Of a DNA stretch of 64,000 nt, positions 9,192 through 17,776 are shown in pieces. Below the pieces are notes generated by a model, which was not told the DNA's origin, did not search any database, and saw only the letters and a list, made by a program, of their open reading frames with translations. The stretch is from Vibrio tasmaniensis. Its GTDB lineage: Bacteria > Pseudomonadota > Gammaproteobacteria > Enterobacterales > Vibrionaceae. The position numbers and the translations under genes are program-made. The first letter of the stretch is position 1. Each line of letters opens with the position of its first letter. The stretch lies in the NCBI RefSeq assembly GCF_024347635.1, contig NZ_AP025511.1, positions 930,001 to 994,000 on the forward strand, written 5' to 3'.

Positions 9192-10547
9192 ATGAAACTT
9201 AAACACATTGCCGTTCTAGTATCGTTAGCGACCGCATCGTCATTTGCTCTTGCAGCAAACCCAGTTGAAGAAGCACTGAAAGTAGAAGGTGCTCAAGTTA
9301 CCTTAACAGTGAAAGAGGCGAGTACAGCATTCACCCCAAGTTTTACTGATTCAGCTCGTGAGTTATTCAACAACTTCCACTGGCAGATGGGCGGCGACCA
9401 CAGCGTTTACTACAACATGCATATGAGTGAGTTTCTACCAACGGCACTGGCGGCTCCAAACGAAGAGTACAAGCCTTTAGTCAAAAATATCGACCCACGA
9501 CTCGCAGCACTCAAAGTTGACACTGAAAGCAAAGGGCAGTTGACAATGGATGAGTACTTGGCGGATGAGCAGTTCCGTACTCAGGGCTTTATGTTGATTC
9601 ACAAAGGGGAGATCGTTTACGAAGCTTACCCAGGTATGAAGCCGACAGACACGCATGTTTGGGCATCTACTGCAAAAACGACGGTTGGTACTGTAATCGC
9701 GATGTTAGTGGAAGAAGGCAAAGTCGATCCTGAAAAGGACATTACAGAGTATGTTTCTGAACTGAAAGGAACGAACTGGGATGGGATCACAGTACACCAA
9801 GTTCTGAACATGTCGACCGCTCTAGACAACGAAGAGACATTAGAGTCTATCTTGAACCCAGACTCTGACGTGGTGCGTTTCTTCGCAGCATCGTTTAACT
9901 CACCAAGAGCTAAGACGGGTGAGATGGAAACTTGGATGAACGTGGCTAAGGGCGCACAAAAGCTTGACGGTGAAAAAGCAGGTGACCATTTCCGTTACGC
10001 ATCTATCAATACCATGGTACTGACTAAGTTAATTGAAAACATTGAAAACAAAACATGGACTCAAGTATTCGAAGATCGTGTTTGGTCAAAAGTACACGCA
10101 CGTCAATCAATGCAATTCAACTTAACGCCTGATGGCATGGCGATCGCCGTGGGTTTGGTGTCGACAACGGTAGAAGACATGGCTCGTTGGGGCACACTAT
10201 TCACACCTAGCTGGGAAGCGGTGGCTGATGAGCCAGTGGTTTCACAAGCTGTGATTGATCGTATTCGTAACGGAGGTGACCCAAAAGCATTCGTAGGTAC
10301 CAGCAAAGAGAGCAGCTCACTGCACGCTTACAACGAAAAAGCGGACTACAACGCATACCAGTTTGATTTCATTTTCAATGATGGTGCGATGTCGAAAAGC
10401 GGCAACCTAGGACAATTTATTTACATCGATCCTGCGCGTGACTTTGTGGGTGTGATGTTCTCAACCAACCCATACCACTCAGGTTTTGGTGAGAATAAAG
10501 GTCCAGCACTAATGCGTTCAGCTGCAAAACTACTTGCTGACAAATAA
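9192..10547 (+). CDS. Secreted serine hydrolase, beta-lactamase class C/penicillin-binding-like fold
   Basis: A 451-residue protein with a clear signal peptide (MKLKHIAVLVSLATASSFALA, cleavage before or after ANP). The nucleophile motif S-x-x-K is Ser159-Thr-Ala-Lys162 (WASTAKTT), and a Y-A-S motif (FRYASINTM) sits where class C enzymes have Y-x-N. Family members include esterases, amidases and 6-aminohexanoate-dimer hydrolases; Ser at the third position argues against a true beta-lactamase. The start was placed at 9192 because AGGAGAA lies just before it and the signal peptide begins there; 24 upstream codons in frame lack both. It is followed by an outer-membrane protein gene after 66 bp, perhaps cotranscribed. 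Confidence 0.85.
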   Translation: MKLKHIAVLVSLATASSFALAANPVEEALKVEGAQVTLTVKEASTAFTPSFTDSARELFNNFHWQMGGDHSVYYNMHMSEFLPTALAAPNEEYKPLVKNIDPRLAALKVDTESKGQLTMDEYLADEQFRTQGFMLIHKGEIVYEAYPGMKPTDTHVWASTAKTTVGTVIAMLVEEGKVDPEKDITEYVSELKGTNWDGITVHQVLNMSTALDNEETLESILNPDSDVVRFFAASFNSPRAKTGEMETWMNVAKGAQKLDGEKAGDHFRYASINTMVLTKLIENIENKTWTQVFEDRVWSKVHARQSMQFNLTPDGMAIAVGLVSTTVEDMARWGTLFTPSWEAVADEPVVSQAVIDRIRNGGDPKAFVGTSKESSSLHAYNEKADYNAYQFDFIFNDGAMSKSGNLGQFIYIDPARDFVGVMFSTNPYHSGFGENKGPALMRSAAKLLADK

Positions 10548-10613
10548 TCAATTTATTACCCAACAGGATGTTCCAGGCTTCAAGGAGGAAGCAAATGCCT
10601 TTCGAGAGATATA

Positions 10614-11411
10614 ATGAAAAATTTTGCTCTATTAATCCCGTTGAGTTTAGGCCTAGCCCTTCCTGCACATGCAAATTCAGATTCAGATCCAGAACGAGTT
10701 ATCGACCCTGCTGATGTCACTAAAGTTTATACTCAAGCTGCATTGATGTTGAATGGTAGTTCAGATATCCAATTTCAGGGACAAGTTTCTGGTGGGATGG
10801 ATAATGGTCAGCAGTTTGCACTACTTGCTGAAGCGACCTTTGTCGACGAAAGTAACACAGCGCTTCGCGATCCAGACAAGTTTGGTACTGAGTATAGTAA
10901 CTCTAGAATCCAGTATTTCCACGTCTTTGAAACGGGCGCTGAAGCGACACCTAAAGTGGGTCTTTCATTGGACTATATTAATACGCGTACTAGCATTAAA
11001 AACGATTTGTTGTCGGTTGGTGGGGTTGTTGCGATTAATCCTGCTTACACCGGTGGTTTCCTAGTCTTTCCAAGAGCAGGGCTGATGACGGGTAGTATGG
11101 AGATCCCTGGTATTACCTCATCTAAAGATGATTTAACTGGATACTCGCTTGGTTTGATTACCGCGAAGCATCTCGGTGACTCTGGCGCTTATGTCTCTTT
11201 AGTACCTGAGTGGCAAGACCTGTCTGGTAGCGACATCGACATGCAAAACTTCTCATTTAAAACATCGTTAAATGTGCCGATGAACACCGCAAGAACTTGG
11301 TGGTTGAATACGCGTTATGACATTACCAAAGCGGATGTTGATGTGAAAGGTGTGTCAATGCCGAATGATTGGCAAACCGAGGCTTGGGTTGGTGTGAGAT
11401 ACTACTTCTAA
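10614..11411 (+). CDS. Outer-membrane beta-barrel protein of unknown function
   Basis: A 265-residue protein with signal peptide MKNFALLIPLSLGLALPAHA, alternating hydrophobic strands throughout, and a terminal aromatic VGVRYYF, the usual BAM recognition ending of outer-membrane proteins. I do not recognise a named family. It follows the serine hydrolase on the same strand, so the two may form a secreted/outer-membrane pair. The GAGAG before this start is weak, while a much better AAGGAGGAA (10582-10590) precedes an out-of-frame ATG at 10595 whose 39-codon frame runs over this gene's start. The gene is distantly similar in layout to the barrel at 45554. Confidence 0.75.
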   Translation: MKNFALLIPLSLGLALPAHANSDSDPERVIDPADVTKVYTQAALMLNGSSDIQFQGQVSGGMDNGQQFALLAEATFVDESNTALRDPDKFGTEYSNSRIQYFHVFETGAEATPKVGLSLDYINTRTSIKNDLLSVGGVVAINPAYTGGFLVFPRAGLMTGSMEIPGITSSKDDLTGYSLGLITAKHLGDSGAYVSLVPEWQDLSGSDIDMQNFSFKTSLNVPMNTARTWWLNTRYDITKADVDVKGVSMPNDWQTEAWVGVRYYF

Positions 11412-11450
11412 CGCTCTATCCTGCTAATTTTCAAAGAACCTAAAAAAGCC

Positions 11451-11462
11451 AGTCATCGTGAC
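11451..11462. repeat. Target-site duplication, left copy
   Basis: AGTCATCGTGAC directly abuts the left end of the element and recurs exactly at 12887-12898. Twelve base pairs is within the 11-13 bp reported for IS4. Confidence 0.9.
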
Positions 11463-11510
11463 TAATGCCGATCGTTTAAGAAGACTTGAACGATCTTGCA
11501 GTTAGCAGAT

Positions 11511-11543
11511 AATCCCCATCAACAACGTTGATGGGGATTTTTT
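11511..11543 (+). terminator. Terminator-like hairpin abutting the transposase start codon
   Basis: Perfect 13-bp stem AATCCCCATCAAC / GTTGATGGGGATT with loop AAC and a T-run that ends at the ATG of the transposase. It occupies the place of a ribosome binding site. It would stop read-through from outside promoters and hide the start in longer transcripts, as described for other IS elements. Confidence 0.7.
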
Positions 11544-12866
11544 ATGCTTGAACAAGAATTAGCAATGGCACACGAGACCATTGAAGATGCCGACAATTAT
11601 GAATCTGTCGTCGACGCCATTCAGATTGAGTGGATAGAACAAGCTCTTCTTGAAACCAATAAAGCGAGCATAAGACGACGCCGACTTCCCGCTCAGCAAG
11701 CTGTCTGGTTAGTTATTTGGATGGGGCTGCAACGCAACATGTCTATCAAAGAGGTATGCAGTTCATTAGACATTGCACTTCAGCCTAAACCTGAAGATAG
11801 CTGGTCTCGTGTTGCACCCAGTGTCCTAACTGATTCACGCCGACGTCTAGATGAGAGTCCGTTAGCGGCTCTGTTTCACACAACGGTAAAGGCTTGGAAC
11901 GGAGATATCCTTCAACAAGACAAAGACTTAGAGCTTAATGTTCTTGCTGTCGATGGAACAACATTTCGGTGTCAGGATTCCCCAGAGAACGCTGAACAAT
12001 TTGGGTTCATCTCCAAAAAATTGAAACCTTACCCTCAACTTCGTTTAGTCGCTTTGATGTCAACAGAAACTCGAATGATTATGGGGGCGGCTTTTGATGG
12101 TTGTCATGTCGGTGAAACGACCTTAGCTAAGCGCCTATTCAATGACATCCCCGCACACTCATTGACCTTATTTGATCGTTGTTATTTCTCGGCAGACCTT
12201 TTGCTGTCCTGGCAAGAGAGTGCGGAAAATGCGCACTGGTTAATGCCTGCAAAACGTAAACTACGCTATGAAGTGTTGGAGAAATATGCGGAGAACGACA
12301 TGCTTATCTCAATGCCTATCTCTCCTCAAGCTCAACGGCAGAATCCGAATTTACCCGCACGTTGGGAAGCCAGATTAGTCCTATATCAAGAGCCAAAAGG
12401 TGAGATAAAAGGTTTTATTACTTCACTTACAGACCCTAGTAAATACTCGCTAGAAAGCCTGCTGCGTATTTATTGGCAACGCTGGGAGATAGAAGAAGGT
12501 TATGGTGAAATTAAACAGACTCAACTGCAAAGTCACGTCACTTTACGAAGTCGTTTTTCTGCCGGTGTGAAGCAAGAGCTTTGGGGCGTATTACTTGCCT
12601 ATAACTTAGTGCGATTAGAGATGGTTAAGATAGCTTCAGAAGCCGGGGTTCGAGCGACTAGGGTCAGTTTTACCGCCGCAATTAACCTTATTGATGCGCA
12701 ATTACGTTGGTTAGCTTTAAGTCCAGACGGAACTTTACCTGTAAAACTGAAAAGGATGAGAGAAAGTTTGAGTCACTTCATTCTTCCAGATAAAAGAAAG
12801 GACCGAACGTTTCCACGTTCAGTCCTCTTTGTCCCAGCCAAATATCCGTTCAGATTCAAGCAGTAA
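11544..12866 (+). CDS. IS4-family transposase (DDE)
   Basis: A 440-residue transposase with the length and block order of E. coli InsG. Recognisable blocks are RRRRLP (about residue 43), VLAVDGTTFRCQD (first catalytic Asp), LTLFDRCYFSADLL (second Asp), and the YREK-type motif YWQRWEIEEGYGEIKQTQ with the catalytic Glu, followed by LTLRSR and QELWGVLLAYNLVR. No frameshift or internal stop is present. There is no Shine-Dalgarno sequence; a terminator-like hairpin lies directly before the ATG, suggesting tight control. Codon use is similar to its neighbours. Confidence 0.95.
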   Translation: MLEQELAMAHETIEDADNYESVVDAIQIEWIEQALLETNKASIRRRRLPAQQAVWLVIWMGLQRNMSIKEVCSSLDIALQPKPEDSWSRVAPSVLTDSRRRLDESPLAALFHTTVKAWNGDILQQDKDLELNVLAVDGTTFRCQDSPENAEQFGFISKKLKPYPQLRLVALMSTETRMIMGAAFDGCHVGETTLAKRLFNDIPAHSLTLFDRCYFSADLLLSWQESAENAHWLMPAKRKLRYEVLEKYAENDMLISMPISPQAQRQNPNLPARWEARLVLYQEPKGEIKGFITSLTDPSKYSLESLLRIYWQRWEIEEGYGEIKQTQLQSHVTLRSRFSAGVKQELWGVLLAYNLVRLEMVKIASEAGVRATRVSFTAAINLIDAQLRWLALSPDGTLPVKLKRMRESLSHFILPDKRKDRTFPRSVLFVPAKYPFRFKQ

Positions 12867-12886
12867 TGCTTATCCGAACGGCATTA

Positions 12887-12898
12887 AGTCATCGTGAC
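12887..12898. repeat. Target-site duplication, right copy
   Basis: AGTCATCGTGAC, identical to 11451-11462, immediately after the right inverted repeat of the element. Confidence 0.9.
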
Positions 12899-12958
12899 TG
12901 GCTTTTGTCGTTTAGGTATCGCGCGAAGCGTTACTTATTTAGTTATTTACTTGCTTAG

Positions 12959-15331
12959 TTATTTATTTGCTACGTTGCCCAGTTTCAACCACGTGTCGAT
13001 AACCGTATCTGGGTTTAGTGAAACCGAGCTGATGCCTTGCTCCATCAACCACTCAGCTAGGTCGTCATGGTCAGATGGGCCTTGACCACAAATACCCACG
13101 TATTTACCCGCTTTAGCTGCGGCATCGATAGCCATTTTCAGCATCGCTTTCACTGCTGGGTTACGCTCATCGAATAAATGTGCAACGTCACCTGAATCTC
13201 GGTCTAGGCCAAGTGTCAGCTGTGTCATGTCGTTTGAACCGATAGAGAAGCCATCGAAGTACTTCAAGAATTCCTCAGCCAAAATCGCATTCGATGGAAG
13301 CTCACACATCATGATGACTTTCAGACCTTGGTCGCCACGACGCAGGTCGAACTTAGCCAGAATGTCGATAACCGATGCCGCTTCGCTTGGAGTACGAACG
13401 AATGGAATCATGATTTCAACGTTCTTCAATCCCATCTCGTTGCGAACGCGTTTCAGTGCTTGAGTTTCAAGCTCGAAACAGTCTTCAAATACTGGAGAGA
13501 TGTAACGAGATGCACCACGGAAGCCCAGCATTGGGTTCTCTTCATGTGGTTCAAACGTTTTACCGCCAACAAGGTTGCTGTACTCGTTTGACTTGAAGTC
13601 AGACATACGTACGATCACACGTTTAGGCCAGAATGCAGACGCGATAGTCGCGATGCCTTCTGTTAGCTTGCTTACGTAGAAATCGATAGGATCTTTGTAG
13701 CCACGAATACGCTGGTTTATTTCTGCTTTGATCTCATCCGTTTGTTCATCGAAGTTCAGTAGAGCTTTAGGGTGAATACCAATCATCTTGTTGATGATGA
13801 ATTCGAGACGAGCAAGGCCAACACCTTCGTTCGGGATTTGAGCGAAGTCGAAGGCACGATCTGGGTTACCCACGTTCATCATTACTTTGGTTGGTAGCAT
13901 TGGTAGCTCATCAACCTCAGAACGCTTGATCTCAAAGTCGAGTTCGCCGTTGTAAACGTAGCCAGTTTCGCCTTCTGAACATGACACTGTTACGGTGTCG
14001 CCATCATTCAGGCTGCTTGTCGCGGTACCACAACCAACAATTGCAGGGATACCAAGCTCACGAGCAATGATTGCTGCGTGACAAGTACGGCCGCCACGGT
14101 TAGTGACAATCGCAGAGGCTTTCTTCATTACAGGTTCCCAGTCTGGGTCTGTCATGTCGGTTACCAGTACATCGCCTTCTTGAACCAGTGACATTTGGTC
14201 TAGAGAGTCAACCAAGCGAACAGGGCCAGAACCGATACGTTGACCGATAGCACGCCCTTCAACCAAGACATCCGCCTTGTTGTTTAGCTCGTAACGCTCG
14301 ATAACGTTTTGGTCGCTTTGAGAACATACGGTTTCAGGACGCGCTTGAACGATGTAAAGCTTGCCGTCGATGCCATCTTTTGCCCACTCAATGTCCATCG
14401 GACGTTGGTAGTGCTTCTCGATGATCATCGCTTGTTTTGCTAGTTCTTTGATCTCTTCATCGTTCAATGAGAACTCGTTACGCTCTTGAGTATCTGTGTC
14501 GATGATATCAACTTGCTTGCCGATCTCTTGGTTGGTTGAGTAGATCATCTTGATCAACTTAGAACCAAACGTCTTTTTAACCACTGGGTAGTGACCCGCT
14601 TCTAGCATTGGCTTGTGAACGTAGAACTCATCTGGGTTCACAGCGCCTTGTACGACCATTTCACCTAGGCCCCAAGAAGAGGTGATGAATACCACTTGGT
14701 CGAAGCCTGACTCAGTATCAAGCGTGAACATCACACCTGAAGAAGCTTTATCTGAGCGAACCATACGCTGGATGCCCGCAGACAATGAAATGCCTCGGTG
14801 ATCAAAGCCTTGGTGTACTCGGTAAGAGATAGCACGGTCGTTAAACAGTGAAGCGAACACGTGTTTAGTCGCTTCGATAACTGCATCGATGCCTTTCACG
14901 TTAAGGAAGGTTTCTTGTTGGCCTGCAAAAGAAGCATCTGGAAGGTCTTCAGCCGTTGCCGATGAGCGAACCGCAACAGACAATTCTTCGTTGCCTTCAA
15001 TCAGTTCGCGGTAGTTATCACGGATGTCTTGCTCTAGTGATTCTGGGAATGGTGCGTCTAGAACCCATTGTCGAATCGTTGCACCTGTCTTACGCAGTGC
15101 GTCAACGTCTTCAACATCAAGTTCATCAAGAAGTTGGTGAATGCGCTCATCAAGATCTTTGTAATCAAGAAAGTTATTAAACGCATAAGATGTGGTAGCA
15201 AAACCATTAGGTACTGATACGCCAGCGTTGGCTAGGTTAGAAACCATCTCGCCAAGTGAAGCATTCTTACCGCCGACTTTGTCGACATCTTCCATGGAAA
15301 GGCCATTGAACCATAGGGTGTTATTTTGCAT
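12959..15331 (-). CDS. ppsA: Phosphoenolpyruvate synthase
   Basis: A 790-residue enzyme, the normal length, converting pyruvate, ATP and water to phosphoenolpyruvate, AMP and phosphate for gluconeogenesis in the cytoplasm. It starts with the pyruvate-binding ATP-grasp domain (VDKVGGKNASLGEMV; AVRSSATAEDLPDASFAGQQ), followed by the swivelling phosphohistidine domain with NRGGRTCHAAIIARELGIP (catalytic His near residue 420), and the C-terminal TIM barrel (GLARLEFII; FVRTPSEA; GSNDMTQLTLGLDRD; GICGQGPSDH with the active Cys). GGAG precedes the ATG. It is divergent from its regulator ppsR across 178 bp. The IS element lies directly downstream and has split the terminator. Confidence 0.97.
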   Translation of the reverse strand: MQNNTLWFNGLSMEDVDKVGGKNASLGEMVSNLANAGVSVPNGFATTSYAFNNFLDYKDLDERIHQLLDELDVEDVDALRKTGATIRQWVLDAPFPESLEQDIRDNYRELIEGNEELSVAVRSSATAEDLPDASFAGQQETFLNVKGIDAVIEATKHVFASLFNDRAISYRVHQGFDHRGISLSAGIQRMVRSDKASSGVMFTLDTESGFDQVVFITSSWGLGEMVVQGAVNPDEFYVHKPMLEAGHYPVVKKTFGSKLIKMIYSTNQEIGKQVDIIDTDTQERNEFSLNDEEIKELAKQAMIIEKHYQRPMDIEWAKDGIDGKLYIVQARPETVCSQSDQNVIERYELNNKADVLVEGRAIGQRIGSGPVRLVDSLDQMSLVQEGDVLVTDMTDPDWEPVMKKASAIVTNRGGRTCHAAIIARELGIPAIVGCGTATSSLNDGDTVTVSCSEGETGYVYNGELDFEIKRSEVDELPMLPTKVMMNVGNPDRAFDFAQIPNEGVGLARLEFIINKMIGIHPKALLNFDEQTDEIKAEINQRIRGYKDPIDFYVSKLTEGIATIASAFWPKRVIVRMSDFKSNEYSNLVGGKTFEPHEENPMLGFRGASRYISPVFEDCFELETQALKRVRNEMGLKNVEIMIPFVRTPSEAASVIDILAKFDLRRGDQGLKVIMMCELPSNAILAEEFLKYFDGFSIGSNDMTQLTLGLDRDSGDVAHLFDERNPAVKAMLKMAIDAAAKAGKYVGICGQGPSDHDDLAEWLMEQGISSVSLNPDTVIDTWLKLGNVANK

Positions 15332-15509
15332 TTATTTCTCCAGAAACATAGCAAGCATTGTAGGGATTTAAAGGCAAACGATTACGTATCAGTTTAAAAA
15401 AATGTAAATTATTTTTAAAAGCTGTGGGGGACGTAATAGTCAGCAGGGTTTCGTTATATATATTATGGTTCCCATCCTACTCAAAATAATTTTAAACATT
15501 AAATAAAAA

Positions 15510-16343
15510 ATGCAAATTGATATTCAAAGTCGTGATGTATTCTATGTTTCTGATGGAACGGCCATAACATGTGAGACTTTAGGGCATGTTGTTCTAGGTC
15601 AATTCCCATTCGAAGCTAATGAAAAAACCTTCCCGTTTGTCGAAAGTGAAGACAAACTTTCTGATTTATTGAAAGAGATCGAGATTTCATATCGAGCAAC
15701 AGGCCATGAACCTTTGGTCTTTTTCTCGATTGTGATTCCGGAGATAAAACTGAAGCTGTTAGATGCGCCAGCGCATTGTTATGACGTGTTAGAAAGTATC
15801 GTGCAGAAAGTGCAAGATGATACGAAAATGGCGCCTAAGCCGAAGCTGCAGCGTTCTCGTAGCGTCAATAAAGACTCGGACAAATACTTCGACCGTATTG
15901 CTGCTATCGAATACACGTTAGCGCACGACGACGGTATTACTTTAAAAGGCTTGGAAGAGGCAGACATTATCTTGTTGGGTGTCTCTCGCAGCGGTAAAAC
16001 GCCAACGAGCTTGTACATGGCAATGCAGTTTGGTTTACGCGTCGCAAACTATCCGTTTATCCATGATGATATTGCTCGCTTAAGGTTGTTACCGGAGTTT
16101 GAGATATATCGCCATAAGTTGTTTGGTTTGACGATTGATGCGGAAAGGCTGACCGAGATTCGAGAAAATCGATTGGCAGGCAGTGAGTACGCGAGTGACT
16201 CTCAATGCTTGTATGAGTTGCAAACGGTAGAAGGTTTGTTCAGACGTGAAGCCATTCCATACATCAACACTTCGTCACTGTCTGTTGAAGAGATTTCGAC
16301 ACGAATCTTGGAACGTACAGGATTGAGAAGGCGCTTGCTTTAG
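15510..16343 (+). CDS. ppsR: PEP synthase regulatory protein (bifunctional kinase/pyrophosphorylase)
   Basis: A 277-residue DUF299 protein. It phosphorylates PpsA on a Thr next to the catalytic His using ADP, and reverses this with phosphate. The P-loop GVSRSGKTPTS near residue 156 and the flanking LEEADIILLG and SLYMAMQFGLRVANYP are the family signature. It starts YVSDGTAITCETLGHVVLGQF, as expected. It is divergent from ppsA. No Shine-Dalgarno sequence is seen before ATG 15510, only an A-rich stretch, so translation may be weak. A TATATATTAT stretch about 50 bp upstream could contain its -10 element. A terminator follows. Confidence 0.95.
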   Translation: MQIDIQSRDVFYVSDGTAITCETLGHVVLGQFPFEANEKTFPFVESEDKLSDLLKEIEISYRATGHEPLVFFSIVIPEIKLKLLDAPAHCYDVLESIVQKVQDDTKMAPKPKLQRSRSVNKDSDKYFDRIAAIEYTLAHDDGITLKGLEEADIILLGVSRSGKTPTSLYMAMQFGLRVANYPFIHDDIARLRLLPEFEIYRHKLFGLTIDAERLTEIRENRLAGSEYASDSQCLYELQTVEGLFRREAIPYINTSSLSVEEISTRILERTGLRRRLL

Positions 16344-16365
16344 AAAAAGATAATTAAGTCATAAA

Positions 16366-16410
16366 AGTCGAAGCTCGTCCGGACAATGGTTCGGGGAGCT
16401 TCGATTTTTC
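16366..16410 (+). terminator. Terminator of ppsR
   Basis: Stem TCGAAGCTC / GAGCTTCGA (16368-16376 and 16395-16403) with additional pairing of CCGG/TCGG-like bases in the loop, followed by TTTTTC. Confidence 0.85.
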
Positions 16411-16470
16411 GTTTAGGCTAGTTGTTAACGACTAACGACTAATGTTTTAGCAAAGTAGCAAAGTAGCAAA

Positions 16471-17103
16471 TTAGCGAAGAAGCTTAATGCCTAACGTTTT
16501 ACTCTGTTTTTCCAACCAACGCTCAAGTGCTGCTGGCCATGTAATACTTGGTTCAACACAGAAACCGCGAAGCATTGAGAAATAAAGAGCTTGATCAACC
16601 AAAGGCAGTGATGATTCACCATTCTCTAGATCCAATAGAAGCTCTGCATCTTTCAGTAATGGGTTAATCAGTTGAACGTATTGTGGGGTCTTTTCTAAGA
16701 GTTCTTCAAAATTAAAGCCTTCGGTCTCTTTACTAACACGCCAAGCTTCTTTGGCTCCAGCCGAACGATATTCAGCCAAGTCGAGGTTCCACCAACGTGG
16801 GCGTCCGATCTGTTGAGTGAGAGGGAAAGAGCGGCTTTGGAAAAGAGTAGCCTGCTCTGAAGGTTCACGCTGCTCATCACTTGATTTCAAGTCCATGAAG
16901 TAAGCGATGATATCCAAGCTTTCCGCCATGATAGAGCCATCGTCTTTCTGTAAGACAGGCACCATCTTTTTACCGATCAGATCGATAAGGGTTTGGGCGT
17001 CATCATAATCCACAGAAACAAGTTCGATATTCAAGCCAAGAGATTGAGCAATGTAGGCAACTCTTGCACAGAAAGGGCAGTGGTCGTAAATGTAAAGCTT
17101 CAT
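16471..17103 (-). CDS. grxB: Glutaredoxin 2
   Basis: A 210-residue GST-like glutaredoxin, close to the 215 residues of E. coli Grx2. It begins MKLYIYDHCPFCARV with active cysteines Cys9 and Cys12. KMVPVL and ESLDIIAYF follow at the glutathione-binding positions, and a helical C-terminal domain fills the rest. It reduces protein and glutathione mixed disulfides in the cytoplasm using glutathione. GAGGGA lies seven bases before ATG 17103; four further in-frame codons upstream (to 17115) lack such a site. It is a single-gene unit; the next upstream gene on the minus strand ends 350 bp away with its own terminator. Confidence 0.93.
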   Translation of the reverse strand: MKLYIYDHCPFCARVAYIAQSLGLNIELVSVDYDDAQTLIDLIGKKMVPVLQKDDGSIMAESLDIIAYFMDLKSSDEQREPSEQATLFQSRSFPLTQQIGRPRWWNLDLAEYRSAGAKEAWRVSKETEGFNFEELLEKTPQYVQLINPLLKDAELLLDLENGESSLPLVDQALYFSMLRGFCVEPSITWPAALERWLEKQSKTLGIKLLR

Positions 17104-17343
17104 AGCTTCCCTCATTTATGGTCATTACAAGTATAAGATAATGCTAATGTATCAGAAACTCTTACGAATACTAAGCATCAATAAATGCCAAGTTCCAGTA
17201 AACGCCCTGCACTAATAAACAGAATGCACAACCAGACAATAAGTATTTAGTGTAGATACTTTTTACTGAATTCTATTGTCCGTTGGAATGGACTTTATTG
17301 TAATGAGTAAATTAGTGGGGAAGCTGGTGGGTAAATCACGGGC

Positions 17344-17402
17344 ACAAAAAAGGCTCTGGCTGTTCACTCTAATGCAGAAGAATGAAGTCAGCCAAAGCCT
17401 CA
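17344..17402 (-). terminator. Terminator of the 53-residue protein gene
   Basis: On the minus strand GAGGCTTTGGCTG pairs imperfectly with CAGCCAGAGCC across a 25-base loop, followed by TTTTTTG. The interval 17104-17451 otherwise contains only a weak plus-strand frame (17276-17482) that overlaps this structure and the next gene and looks like noise. Confidence 0.8.
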
Positions 17403-17451
17403 ATTTTGTTACCTTTAGCAGAGTGACTACTAAAAGAGCGGAGCGGTTAAA

Positions 17452-17613
17452 CTATGCTTTTTTAAGGTCTTTTGCAGGGTAAGTAAGCGTCATTATTGCG
17501 CCTTCTACTGTTGTAACATGAACGTAGCCACCACCAGCACTTAGGCCAATTACTACCATTTCACCTAGCTCAACACCTTTTGTTGCAACAACGCGATCAT
17601 CAACTGAAAACAC
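17452..17613 (-). CDS. Small protein of 53 residues, unknown function
   Basis: Found by reading the minus strand: GTG start at 17613, stop TAG at 17452-17454. The protein begins MFSVDDRVVATKGVELGEMV and ends TYPAKDLKKA. GAAGGTG stands ten bases before the GTG, and a strong terminator follows about 50 bp after the stop, so it is a self-contained transcription unit. It is rich in short hydrophobic strands and glycines (GLSAGGGYVHVTT), suggesting a small beta fold; no signal peptide or Cys. No family recognised. Synonymous-looking codon choices match the flanking genes. Confidence 0.7.
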   Translation of the reverse strand: MFSVDDRVVATKGVELGEMVVIGLSAGGGYVHVTTVEGAIMTLTYPAKDLKKA

Positions 17614-17776
17614 TTTACACACCTTCAATAAAATAAATAAATACGACAGATATCGAACGCGGATTTAAACAGATGGTATCCCAATCAACTAATCCGGTTA
17701 TTTGTCGTAAAGATTAAATTTAGTTATGCATAAATCGGCATTTCTTAAAAATCAGTTGGTTAACATGCTTGGGGGG

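Larger units (their letters stand above)
11463..12886 (+). mobile_element. IS4-family insertion sequence, intact
   Basis: A 1424-bp element, close to the 1426 bp of E. coli IS4. Terminal inverted repeats are TAATGCCGATCGTTTAAG at the left and, read inward on the other strand, TAATGCCGTTCGGATAAG at the right: 15 of 18 match. The left end is nearly identical to that of IS4 itself. A single complete transposase gene fills it. Exact 12-bp target duplications flank it, and no decay is visible, so the insertion looks recent. Confidence 0.95.
11445..12906. other. Two-way terminator split by the IS4-type insertion
   Basis: The left flank ends AAAAAAGCC-AGTCATCGTGAC and the right flank begins AGTCATCGTGAC-TGGCTTTTG. 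Removing the element and one duplicate restores AAAAGCCAGTCA-TCG-TGACTGGCTTTT, a 12-bp stem with 3-base loop, an A-run on one side and a T-run on the other. It would have served both the plus-strand barrel gene and the minus-strand ppsA. Each flank now keeps only a short AGTCA-TCG-TGACT hairpin. Confidence 0.8.

Noticed and set aside
17276..17482. Plus-strand frame of 68 codons
   Set aside because: It has no good ribosome binding site, runs through a minus-strand terminator and into the 53-residue gene, and looks non-protein-like.
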